A stretch of 5,957 nt of DNA from DAOUAE01 sp034433795 (GCA_034433795.1 DAOUAE010000030.1:1-5957); one strand, 5' to 3'. Positions 1-5,483 are shown, counted from the stretch's first letter. A program made the numbers and translations. Notes: generated from the letters alone by a model not told the origin.

Positions 1-300
1 GAGCGCCTGCCCGCTCAGCGCCGCAAAGGCCGGGTTGACGTGCCGTAGTCTCCCCTCCCCATCCAGCACCGCCAGCCCCACCGGCGCCGCCCCCAGCACC
101 GCCTCCAACACCGCCCGGGCCGAGGCCACCAGGCGGGCCTGATGCAGAAGGCGGCGGTAGGTCAGGGCGCTCACCACCAGCAGGCTCAGAAGAAAGAGCA
201 CGAGCAGCCCCAGGACAGGGGCGGGCAGCGGTGCGGTCTCGGCGAAGGGGAGGCTGATCGCTATCAGGCAGCGGTCCAGGATCGGTGTCCCCCCAGGCAA
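1..300 (-). CDS. Membrane-anchored PAS-domain sensor protein, N-terminal part (likely histidine kinase)
   Basis: This frame is open on the minus strand and runs off the left edge, so only about 100 residues are visible. One hydrophobic segment at about residues 26-47 (PAPVLGLLVLFLLSL and onward) is followed by basic residues (YRR) and a short linker. A PAS domain then begins near residue 62, with the typical stretch PVGLAVLDGEGRLRHVNPAF. A membrane anchor followed by PAS is the usual front end of a sensor histidine kinase. The output domain lies outside the window, so a diguanylate cyclase or other PAS-linked enzyme is also possible. I chose the TTG at 300 because GGAGG lies six bases upstream; the in-frame ATG at 318 has no ribosome binding site. 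The frame stays open back to a stop at 475-477, but that part is low-complexity and does not look like protein. Confidence 0.7.
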   Translation of the reverse strand, partial: MPGGTPILDRCLIAISLPFAETAPLPAPVLGLLVLFLLSLLVVSALTYRRLLHQARLVASARAVLEAVLGAAPVGLAVLDGEGRLRHVNPAFAALSGQAL

Positions 301-387
301 CTCTCTCCTCCCCCCCATCGGTGGTTGGTGGCCGTGGCGCGGTTGACTGTGAAGCGGTCTACCGGACTGTTTCTCCCTCGTCTTTCT

Positions 388-444
388 GGCCTGGGTGCGG
401 CCGGGGCCAGGCGGGCGGGTTCCGGCCGGCCGCACCCCCTGGCC
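388..444. repeat. 12-bp perfect inverted repeat with flanking extension
   Basis: GGGTGCGGCCGG at 393-404 pairs without mismatch with CCGGCCGCACCC at 426-437 across a 21-nt loop. Outside it, GGCC at 388-391 and GGCC at 441-444 can extend the stem after a small internal loop. No T-run follows on either strand, so it is not a standard intrinsic terminator. Confidence 0.6.
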
Positions 445-500
445 TCCAGGGCCGGACCGGCGCGGCGCACTCTGTCATCCGGGGCGGTCCGCCGTCAAGG

Positions 501-557
501 CCGGGCCCCTCGCCTCGCCTCCCCCTTTTGGGGGAGACCGGTCGGACCAGGGGCCGG
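501..557. repeat. Nested inverted repeats forming a long hairpin
   Basis: The inner hairpin has a perfect 7-bp stem (CTCCCCC at 519-525, GGGGGAG at 530-536) with a TTTT loop. It is enclosed by GGCCCCT at 504-510 pairing with AGGGGCC at 549-555; with a one-base bulge the stem reaches 501/557. There is no T-tract, so the function is unknown. It could be a leader structure of the minus-strand sensor gene. Confidence 0.55.
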
Positions 558-581
558 CGCTCCGCCGGTTCAACGGGGGTT

Positions 582-610
582 TTGACAGGCGCTTAACCGG
601 CCATTAGCGT
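582..610 (+). promoter_or_regulatory. Possible sigma70-type promoter toward the glycosyltransferase remnant
   Basis: A perfect TTGACA at 582-587 is followed after 17 bp by TAGCGT at 605-610, a weak -10 (3 of 6 matches). The -10 lies within the hairpin CCGGCCA / TGGCCGG (597-603, 610-616). The -35 is good but the -10 is poor, so this is only a candidate. Confidence 0.3.
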
Positions 611-679
611 GGCCGGGTCATAAAGGCCGCAGACGGCCGGCCGCTTGTCTCCGACGTCCCGCGTGATCCTCTCACGATC

Positions 680-717
680 ATTATCGGCCGGGCTGGTTGA
701 TGCGGTCAGTCTGACCG
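680..717 (-). promoter_or_regulatory. Candidate minus-strand promoter overlapped by an operator-like palindrome
   Basis: On the minus strand CTGACC (709-704, 4 of 6 matches to TTGACA) is followed after 18 bp by GATAAT (685-680, 5 of 6). The -35 lies inside a perfect dyad, CGGTCAG-T-CTGACCG, at 703-717: arms of 7 bp around one central base, as expected for a dimeric repressor site. The likely target is the sensor gene that starts at 300, through a leader of about 370 nt. Confidence 0.35.
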
Positions 718-726
718 GCGGCGGGG

Positions 727-1208
727 ATGGCCGATGCGTGTCTAGCACCGCGGCCTCCGCGCCTCCCCAGCGGGCAGATCGCAGGGGTGGTGGGTCTGGC
801 CAGGGCGCTGGTCCGGCTGGGCATCGAGGTGCGCCTGGTGTCGGCGGCCGGCGACGACCGGCTATCAGGCGATCGTCTGACGGCTGTGGCGGCCGGTCCC
901 CCCTGGCGCTGGCCCGGCCGGATAGGCCAGACCCTCCAGCGGCTGGCACGGGCGGCCCGCGCGGTCGATCTCGTCCAGCTGAACCGGCCCACCCCGGCCT
1001 TCGCCCCGTTTTTCAGCGGCTGCTGCCGCCGCCGGTCGTCCACCTGCCGGCGCGCCTGGCGGCGTGGGCGCCGCCAGGCTGGCGGGCGCGGGTGTTCTGG
1101 GCCTGCGCGGTTCCGCCGGAGGGTCCGGCCGGCGCTCGTCAGGTCCCCGCCGGCCGGACCCTCCGGGGGAGCGGACGCTGGTCGGCGGTGTTCGGCCCGA
1201 TAGGCTAA
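727..1208 (+). pseudogene. Broken remnant resembling the N-terminal domain of a GT4 (GT-B fold) glycosyltransferase
   Basis: Reading from ATG 727 gives LAPRPPRLPSGQIAGVVGLA, then RALVRLGIEVRLVSA and, further on, VDLVQLNRPTPAFAPFF. This resembles the first Rossmann domain of family-4 glycosyltransferases: a Gly-rich loop, the 'GLARALxRxGxEVxLVS' helix-strand, and a 'DLVxLxxPTPAFA' strand. At the T5 run (1009-1013) the similarity moves to the -1 frame, where QRLLPPPVVHLPARLAAW continues. One extra T would join the two parts. The start also looks damaged: ATG at 734 reads Met-Arg-Val (a usual GT4 beginning) and then TAG, while LAPRPP lies in the frame of 727. No C-terminal sugar-nucleotide-binding domain follows, since moeA starts at 1242. 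The product would be under half the normal length. The family call rests on pattern recognition and is moderate; the remnant could also be chance coding-like sequence. Confidence 0.4.
1116..1166. repeat. 19-bp perfect inverted repeat (large hairpin)
   Basis: Bases 1116-1134 (beginning CCGGAGGGTCCGG) are the exact reverse complement of 1148-1166 (ending CCGGACCCTCCGG), with a 13-nt loop at 1135-1147. It lies in the tail of the glycosyltransferase remnant, about 75 bp before moeA. No T-run follows on either strand, so it is not a classical terminator. It may be a mobile palindromic element (REP/MITE-like) or an RNA structure. Confidence 0.75.
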
Positions 1209-1237
1209 AATAAGTCTCAGGTGAACGCCGGGAGGAG
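1206..1237 (+). promoter_or_regulatory. Possible -10 box and strong ribosome binding site of moeA
   Basis: TAAAAT at 1206-1211 is a 5-of-6 match to a -10 box in an AT-rich patch that stands out from its surroundings. I see no matching -35 at 16-18 bp. GGAGGAG at 1231-1237 is a strong ribosome binding site and fixes the moeA start at ATG 1242 rather than the in-frame GTG at 1221. Confidence 0.4.
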
Positions 1238-1241
1238 AGCC

Positions 1242-2498
1242 ATGCGTCCGGCCGAGATCGCCGCCTACGAGGAGCGCTACCCCCTGCTCGACGGAGAGAC
1301 GGCGCTCCAGATCATCCTGGCCCACACCCCGGTCCTGGCCAGCGAGACGGTGCCGCTGGCCGCCGCCGCCGGGCGCGTCCTGGCCACCGACCTCCAGGCC
1401 CCGCTCAGTCTGCCGCCCTTCCCCCAGGCGGTGGTCGATGGCTACGCCGTCATCGCCGCGGACCCCAGCCCGCGCCGGCGTCTGCTGGCCGAGGTCCCGG
1501 CCGGTCACCCCGGCGCCGTCACCGTGACCCCCGGCACCGCCGTGCGCATCATGACCGGCGCGCCGCTCCCCCCGGGAGCCGACGCCGTGGTCATGGTCGA
1601 ACACACCAGCGAAGAGGACGGCTGGGTGGTGCTGCACCGGCCGGTGCGCCCCGGCGACAACATCCACCCGGTGGGCCTGGACGTCCAGGCCGGGGAGACG
1701 GTCCTGCGCCGGGGAACCCTCCTGGGCGCCCCGGAGATCGGCCTTCTGGCCACGCTCGGGATCACCCAGGTGCCGGTCTACCGCCAGCCGGTGGTGGCCG
1801 TCCTCTCCACCGGCGACGAACTGGTGCCGGCCGAGGCTCCGCTCCGCCCCGGCGCCATCCGCGATAGCAACCAGCCGGCCCTGCTGGTGGCCGTCCGCGA
1901 GGCCGGCGGCCTGCCGCTGGCCCTCGGCATCGCCCGCGACCGGGCCGCGGAGCAGGAGGCCCTGATCCGCCAGGGATTGGAGCGGGCCGACGTGGTGCTG
2001 ACCTCGGGCGGGGTCTCGGTCGGCGGCCGCGACTTCATCAAGCCGATCCTGGAGCGCCTGGGACGGGTCCACTTCGGGCGGGTGGCCATCAAGCCCGGCA
2101 AGCCCCTGACCTTCGCCACGGTCGGCGACCGGCTGGTTTTCGGGCTGCCCGGCAACCCGGTCTCGTCGCTGGTGACCTTCGAGGTCTTCGTCCGGCCGGC
2201 CCTGCGCCGGCTGCAGGGCTTCCGCCACCTGCACCGGCCCGAGGTGATGGTCTACCTCGAGCACCCGGTTCAGCCCAGCCGCGACCGGCTGGAGTTCCAG
2301 CGGGCGGTGGTGCGCTGGCACGGCGACCGCTTCCTGGCCCGCACCACCGGGCTCCAGGCCAGCAGCCGGCTCCTCTCGCTGGTGGGGGCCAACGCCCTGC
2401 TCAAGATCACCGCCGGGCCGGCGGTGCTGCCGGCCGGGAGCGCCGTCCCGGCCCTGCTGCTGGGCCCGGTCGAGACGTTCGCCGCCGAGCCCCGCTGA
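1242..2498 (+). CDS. moeA: Molybdopterin molybdenumtransferase MoeA
   Basis: MoeA inserts molybdate into adenylylated molybdopterin, the last common step of molybdenum cofactor synthesis, in the cytoplasm. The 418-aa length matches the family (about 400-420). Visible motifs in order are PPFPQAVVDGYAV at about residues 58-70 (the Asp of the 'MDGYA' motif is kept although Met is Val), PGTAVRIMTGAPLPPGADAV in the N-terminal half, STGDEL at 189-194, TSGGVSVGGRDF at 254-265, KPGKP at 284-288 and GLPGNPVSS at 301-309. The Glu of TGDEL (193) and the Asp of GGRDF (264) correspond to acidic active-site residues described for E. coli MoeA. After about 320 comes the C-terminal domain. ATG 1242 was chosen for the GGAGGAG site just upstream. 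No other cofactor genes are visible next to it. The 546-aa open frame on the opposite strand is a GC-rich shadow. Confidence 0.95.
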   Translation: MRPAEIAAYEERYPLLDGETALQIILAHTPVLASETVPLAAAAGRVLATDLQAPLSLPPFPQAVVDGYAVIAADPSPRRRLLAEVPAGHPGAVTVTPGTAVRIMTGAPLPPGADAVVMVEHTSEEDGWVVLHRPVRPGDNIHPVGLDVQAGETVLRRGTLLGAPEIGLLATLGITQVPVYRQPVVAVLSTGDELVPAEAPLRPGAIRDSNQPALLVAVREAGGLPLALGIARDRAAEQEALIRQGLERADVVLTSGGVSVGGRDFIKPILERLGRVHFGRVAIKPGKPLTFATVGDRLVFGLPGNPVSSLVTFEVFVRPALRRLQGFRHLHRPEVMVYLEHPVQPSRDRLEFQRAVVRWHGDRFLARTTGLQASSRLLSLVGANALLKITAGPAVLPAGSAVPALLLGPVETFAAEPR

Positions 2499-2575
2499 CC
2501 CGGCCGCCCCCCTATATACTGCATTTGCAGCACCCGAGAGACAGAGGGATAGGACTATTGGGTGAGGTGGACGGC

Positions 2576-2604
2576 TTGACAGATTGAGTGGCGATGCCTA
2601 GAAT
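2576..2604 (+). promoter_or_regulatory. Near-consensus sigma70-type promoter of the KGG stress gene
   Basis: A perfect TTGACA at 2576-2581, an exact 17-bp spacer and TAGAAT at 2599-2604 (5 of 6) make this the best promoter in the window. Transcription should start at about A2610/G2611. The mRNA would then have a 5' leader of about 195 nt, beginning exactly at the closing stem of the structure at 2609-2748. The same -10 hexamer, TAGAAT, occurs ahead of fabI. Confidence 0.75.
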
Positions 2605-2608
2605 AGAG

Positions 2609-2748
2609 CAGGCAAGCGCCAGTGGCAGTGCTGGGAGGACAGACCGGAGCCGTCCACCCCCCACGGACAACGCAGTCGGTCGGCACCGGGAAGGAGACTG
2701 AGCCCAGTCTCCTTTTCTGGTGCCCGGCTCCCGGCGGTCGCTTGCCTG
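2609..2748 (+). ncRNA. Structured leader RNA upstream of the KGG stress gene (unknown class)
   Basis: The element is closed by a perfect 10-bp helix: CAGGCAAGCG (2609-2618) with CGCTTGCCTG (2739-2748). Inside are four further helices. The first is CCAG/CTGG (2619-2622, 2631-2634), extendable by G-U pairs. The second is GGAGCC/GGCTCC (2646-2651, 2726-2731). The third is GTCC/GGAC (2652-2655, 2665-2668) with a C-rich loop. The fourth is a long hairpin at 2682-2724 with a perfect 10-bp tip (AAGGAGACTG / CAGTCTCCTT around AGCC) on a GGCACC/GGTGCC base. All are mutually compatible. The predicted start site coincides with the 5' edge of the closing stem. I do not recognise a known riboswitch, SRP RNA or tmRNA. 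The rod with an asymmetric internal loop faintly recalls 6S RNA but is shorter. It could be a cis-acting leader or a separate small RNA. Confidence 0.5.
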
Positions 2749-2805
2749 GCATACGCCGATCTCTGGCCTGTGTCGGGCCGAAACTCACCAGTCAAGGGAG
2801 GGATC

Positions 2806-3135
2806 ATGACCGAGCAGAAGGGCACCATGACTGTCCGTGAAGCCGGCCGCAAGGGCGGCAGCCGGGTCAAGGAACTCTATGGCCTGGAGCACTACCGCCA
2901 GATCGGCAAGAAGGGGGGACGGACCCTGGCCGAGGAGCGCGGCCGGGAGTTCTTCATCGCCATCGGGCAGAAAGGTGGCGCCCGCCTGCGCGACCTGCAC
3001 GGCCCGGAGCACTTCGCGGCCATCGGCCGCAAGGGCGGTGAGGCGATGAAGGCCAAGTACGGGCCCGACTACTACTCGCGCATCGGCAAGAAGGGCGGAC
3101 GGGCCCGCAAGCGGACCGCCGACAACGGGCAGTAA
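2806..3135 (+). CDS. KGG-repeat (GsiB / LEA group 1-like) general stress protein
   Basis: This is a small hydrophilic protein of 109 aa built from five KGG motifs at residues 16-18, 36-38, 56-58, 76-78 and 96-98, an exact 20-residue period. Each full unit reads roughly G-x-E-x-(Y/F)-x-x-I-G-(K/R/Q)-KGG followed by a charged stretch. The layout matches Bacillus subtilis GsiB, the KGG (stress-induced repeat) family and the 20-mer repeat of plant group 1 (Em) LEA proteins. Such proteins are thought to protect against desiccation, osmotic or other stress, and are cytoplasmic and probably disordered. There is no signal peptide or membrane segment, and the C-terminus is basic (RARKR). ATG 2806 is preferred because GGGAGGG lies just before it; GTG 2770 lacks such a site and ATG 2827 has a weaker one. 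It has its own promoter and terminator, so it is monocistronic. The exact molecular role is unproven. Confidence 0.9.
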   Translation: MTEQKGTMTVREAGRKGGSRVKELYGLEHYRQIGKKGGRTLAEERGREFFIAIGQKGGARLRDLHGPEHFAAIGRKGGEAMKAKYGPDYYSRIGKKGGRARKRTADNGQ

Positions 3136-3156
3136 CCCGCCACCGACCACCCCGGC

Positions 3157-3192
3157 ACGCCGTCGGGAGCCTCCCGACGGCGTTTCTGTTTT
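3157..3192 (+). terminator. Intrinsic terminator of the KGG gene, between convergent genes
   Basis: An 11-bp perfect stem (CGCCGTCGGGA at 3158-3168, TCCCGACGGCG at 3172-3182) with a GCC loop is followed by TTTCTGTTTT at 3183-3192. It ends transcription from the KGG gene, whose stop is at 3135. fabI ends at 3208 on the other strand. On the minus strand the hairpin lacks a downstream T-run, so it would be a weaker stop for fabI. Confidence 0.9.
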
Positions 3193-3207
3193 CGGCGCGC
3201 CGACCGG

Positions 3208-3978
3208 TCAGATCCCCAGAATATGGTAGCCCGAGTCGACGAAGAGGATCTCGCCGGTGATGCCCCGGGCCAGGTGGCTGCAGAGGAAGAGGGCGGCGTC
3301 GCCGATCTCCGCGGGGTCGGTGTTGTGGCGCAGCGGCGACTTCTCCCGATGGTACTGATACATCTGCATAAAGCCGCCGATGCCCCGGGCCGCCAGGGTG
3401 TTGACCGGCCCGGCCGAGATGGCGTTGACCCGGATGTTGCGCGGGCCCAGTTCGGCCGCCAGATACCGGACGATGGACTCCAGGGCCGCCTTGGCCACGC
3501 CCATGACGTTGTAGCCGGGGGTGGCCCGCTCCGAGCCCAGATAGGTCATGGTCAGGATGCTGCCTCCCTCGGTCATCAGCGGCAGCGCCGGGCGGGTGAC
3601 GGCGATGAGCGAGTAGGCGCTGACGTCGAGGGCGATGCGGAAGCCCTCGCGCGAGGTGTTGACAAAGGGACCGTTGAGGTCCTCGGACGGCGCGTAGGCC
3701 ACGCTGTGGATGATGATATCGAGACGGCCGAACTCCTGCGCCAGACGGTCGTAGACGGCCTGGATCTGGTCGTCCTGCGTCACATCGCAGGGCAGGACCA
3801 GGGCCTCTGGAAGGGTGGCGGCCAGTTCGCGGACGTTTTTTTCCAGGCGCTCGTTCTGGTAGGTCAGGGCCAGGCGGGCGCCGGCCCCGGCCAGGGCCTG
3901 GGCGATGCCCCAGGCGATGCTGCGGCGATTGGCCACACCGTAGACGATGCCGGTCTTCCCGGCGAGCAGACGGTCCAC
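3208..3978 (-). CDS. fabI: Enoyl-[acyl-carrier-protein] reductase FabI (NADH)
   Basis: FabI carries out the last reduction of each fatty-acid elongation cycle (trans-2-enoyl-ACP to acyl-ACP) in the cytoplasm. The 256-aa length is typical. It is an SDR-fold protein of the FabI class: the nucleotide-binding stretch GVANRRSIAWG lies at residues 14-24, and CDV at 64-66 would contact the adenine. HSVAYAP is at 91-97, in the region where triclosan and diazaborine act in other FabI enzymes. The catalytic Tyr156 and Lys163 are spaced Y-x6-K (YNVMGVAK), with a second Tyr at 146 (TYLG). NAISAGPVNTLAA and the C-terminal GEILFVDSGYHI complete the family signature. The start is GTG 3978, because GGGAGG lies four bases upstream and the family N-terminus fits; the frame extends to 4128 without further similarity. 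It stands alone here, convergent with the KGG gene. Confidence 0.95.
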   Translation of the reverse strand: MDRLLAGKTGIVYGVANRRSIAWGIAQALAGAGARLALTYQNERLEKNVRELAATLPEALVLPCDVTQDDQIQAVYDRLAQEFGRLDIIIHSVAYAPSEDLNGPFVNTSREGFRIALDVSAYSLIAVTRPALPLMTEGGSILTMTYLGSERATPGYNVMGVAKAALESIVRYLAAELGPRNIRVNAISAGPVNTLAARGIGGFMQMYQYHREKSPLRHNTDPAEIGDAALFLCSHLARGITGEILFVDSGYHILGI

Positions 3979-4042
3979 ACTGCCTCCCTCTGGGGCCGGT
4001 CGGGGCGCCGGCCCGTGGCGGTTTCCTTCCGTTCGCCGCTGT

Positions 4043-4071
4043 ATTCTACCCGAGCCGGCCAGGCCGGGGAA
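4043..4071 (-). promoter_or_regulatory. Probable fabI promoter
   Basis: On the minus strand TTCCCC (4071-4066, 3 of 6) is followed after 17 bp by TAGAAT (4048-4043, 5 of 6). The predicted start is near 4036, giving a leader of about 58 nt to GTG 3978. The -10 is an AT-rich island in GC-rich DNA, which supports the call; the -35 is weak. Confidence 0.5.
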
Positions 4072-4259
4072 GAGGTCCGCGGTCCAGCCTCCTGGTCGGC
4101 CAGGCCCCTCTTCATCAGCGCGCGGCAAAGGCCGCCCTCGCCCGGTGTCGTCCGCGCCGCTGTGAGAGAAGCCCTCTCGCCCGTCAGTTCGGGCGGCCGG
4201 CCCGGCGCGGGACGGTCGGGCCTCGCCCGGGGGGAACCAGCCCGGAGAAGGCGGCCAGG

Positions 4260-4754
4260 CTAGGGAGCGCTCTGCCAGGCTCCCCGGGCGTAAAGGTAGG
4301 CGGTCTCCAGGATCTGCCAGACGATCTCCAGTTCGGTCTGGTCACGTGGGCCGTAGACCATCACCACCGTCGGCGGAATGAGCCCCAACCGGGCCACCGG
4401 GTGAGGTTCGCCCCAGCCCTGGGCGACGACCTCGGCCGCCACCGCCGGGGGCAGAGCCAGGTGGAGACTGCCATCGGCCGGCGGGTGCAGATGCCCGAAC
4501 TCGTGGTCGATGAGGAAAGCGTCGGGCGGGCCGCCGGCCAGGTCGGGTGGCAGAAAGAAAGCCCGGGCGCCGGGCACCGAGATCAGGCTGGGGCCGGTGA
4601 CGACGCCGGGCAGGGCCACGGCCCGGTGGAAGAGCGCCTCCTGGAGAGGCGGTGGCGCGTTCTGGTCGAGTTGCTGGTGGGGATTGGTGGGCGTCGTCCG
4701 GGGGCGAGGACCGGGGCGACGGGGCAGGCCCAGGACGGCCGGTGAGGGGATCAT
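4260..4754 (-). CDS. DUF5519 / 'luciferase domain' family protein
   Basis: This is a soluble protein of 164 aa without signal peptide or membrane segments. The N-terminal PRPRTTPTNPHQQLDQNAP is followed by LPGVVTGPSLISVPGARAFF at about 48-67. The conserved core is EFGHLHPPADGSLH (85-98), GWGEPHPVA (113-121) and VMVYGPRD (131-138), ending in ELEIVWQILETAYLYARG. This pattern matches the small proteins annotated as DUF5519 or 'luciferase family', common in actinobacteria and Chloroflexota. The name comes from domain naming; light production is not implied and the function is unknown. The conserved His and Glu residues could form a metal or active site (inference). The start is ATG 4754, with AGGAGGTG about 5 bases upstream. 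It lies 50 nt downstream of the pirin gene on the same strand, so the two were probably co-transcribed. An apparent 475-aa frame covering both genes is an artefact of the pirin frameshifts. Confidence 0.85.
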   Translation of the reverse strand: MIPSPAVLGLPRRPGPRPRTTPTNPHQQLDQNAPPPLQEALFHRAVALPGVVTGPSLISVPGARAFFLPPDLAGGPPDAFLIDHEFGHLHPPADGSLHLALPPAVAAEVVAQGWGEPHPVARLGLIPPTVVMVYGPRDQTELEIVWQILETAYLYARGAWQSAP

Positions 4755-4804
4755 GCTGCACCTCCTGATATCTGCCTGACGTCCGGCGGCCGGTGGACAC
4801 CGGC

Positions 4805-5483
4805 TCAGTCCACGAACGGACCGCGGAAGCGGACAGGTTCGTGCTGACGGGGGCCGGCGATCCAGGCCAGGTGGCTGGGCCGCTCGGCCAGTAGAAGCCG
4901 GCGGGTCTCGTCGTGGACGAGGGCCAGATGAAACGGCCGAAGCGTCCGGCCGTTGAGGCGGATCTGGCCCTCGAGCAGGTAGACCGGACTGGCCAGTCGG
5001 CCGGGAGCGTGGTCTCCCAGCTGGCCCCGGCCTCCAGATGGAGAGCATCGTAGGTGAGCGGGGTGTGTATCTGGACCGCACCGCCCTCTCCGGCGATCCG
5101 GCGCCGGCGGCCGCCGGGGGCAGTGGTTTGCAGCGGGGCAGGTTGACCCAGAGCGGGAGGCCGCGGGTCAGGTCGGTGCCCACCGGGTACTCGGCGTGGC
5201 GCAGGCCCTGGCCGCCGGTGAGGTGCATCACCCGGCTGGCCCGGACCTCGACGGCCAGGCCGGTGCTCTCGCGGTGGGCGAAGCCGCCCTGGACGATGTA
5301 GGTGAGGATCGCGAAGCCCCGGTGGGGATGTTCGGGGAAACTGGCGTTCGGCGGCACGTGGAAATCGTCGAGCAGCAGAAAAGGGTCGGTGGCGGGCCAG
5401 AGCAGGGCGGGCTGGGGAAAGGCCCGGGCCATGCGAGCGCCCAGGCCCTCGGGGACCGACTGTGCGGCGTAGACCTGGATCAC
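4805..5483 (-). pseudogene. Pirin-family bicupin, disrupted by two apparent frameshifts
   Basis: Pirins are Fe-binding bicupin proteins; some bacterial members have quercetin 2,3-dioxygenase activity. The N-terminal cupin is intact: DPFLLLDDFHVPP, FPEHPHRGFAILTYIVQGGF, then GGQGLRHAEYPVG and GLPLWVNLP. The four expected metal ligands are present as His52, His54, His96 and Glu98. After about 5125 the similarity moves to the -1 frame (RIAGEGGAVQIHTPLTYDAL, HLEAGASWETTLPADWP). At about 4984-4996 it moves by -1 again (PVYLLEGQIRLNG, ending EPVRFRGPFVD and TGA at 4807-4805). Adding the two missing bases makes the span divisible by three and gives about 226 aa. The linker between the cupins is also shorter than usual. 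GTG 5483 fits the family N-terminus but has no clear ribosome binding site. It is either a decaying gene or two base losses in the assembly. It precedes DUF5519 in a likely operon. Confidence 0.8.

Larger units (their letters stand above)
301..726. other. Intergenic region with strong inverted repeats, no gene recognised
   Basis: I find no convincing protein in any frame here. The short open frames are rich in Arg, Pro and Gly, as expected from non-coding GC-rich DNA. The stretch separates the minus-strand sensor from the plus-strand glycosyltransferase remnant. It contains two large hairpins (388-444 and 501-557), an 11-bp palindrome at 483-493, a 7-bp hairpin with a 6-nt loop at 597-616 and candidate promoters on both strands. 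If the minus promoter at 680-709 is real, the sensor mRNA has a leader of about 370 nt containing all these structures. Confidence 0.6.

Noticed and set aside
1009..1013. Programmed -1 frameshifting at the T5 run in the glycosyltransferase remnant
   Set aside because: GTTTTTC is not a proper X-XXY-YYZ slippery site, and the start region is damaged as well, so decay explains it better.
681..2321. Open frame of 546 aa on the minus strand opposite moeA
   Set aside because: It is a GC-rich shadow of moeA: rich in His, Gly, Arg and Ala with no recognisable domain, while the plus strand encodes a full MoeA.
2513..2530. TATACT -10-like box and the small dyad CTGCA-TT-TGCAG after moeA
   Set aside because: There is no -35 at a suitable distance, the dyad is too short to act as a terminator, and the strong promoter 60 bp downstream explains expression of the next gene.
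2691..2716. Perfect hairpin followed by TTTT, read as an intrinsic terminator in the leader
   Set aside because: Two of the four T residues pair within the stem and the run is interrupted by C. The larger hairpin 2682-2724 absorbs it. Attenuation is possible but not supported.
4164..4195. Hairpins GAGAG/CTCTC and CGCCCG/CGGGCG downstream of DUF5519 as a terminator
   Set aside because: The stems are short (5 and 6 bp) and have no T-run on the minus strand, so I see no convincing terminator there.
3223..4263. Open frame of 346 aa on the plus strand opposite fabI
   Set aside because: It is a shadow of fabI with low-complexity Gly/Val/Asp composition and no family motifs.
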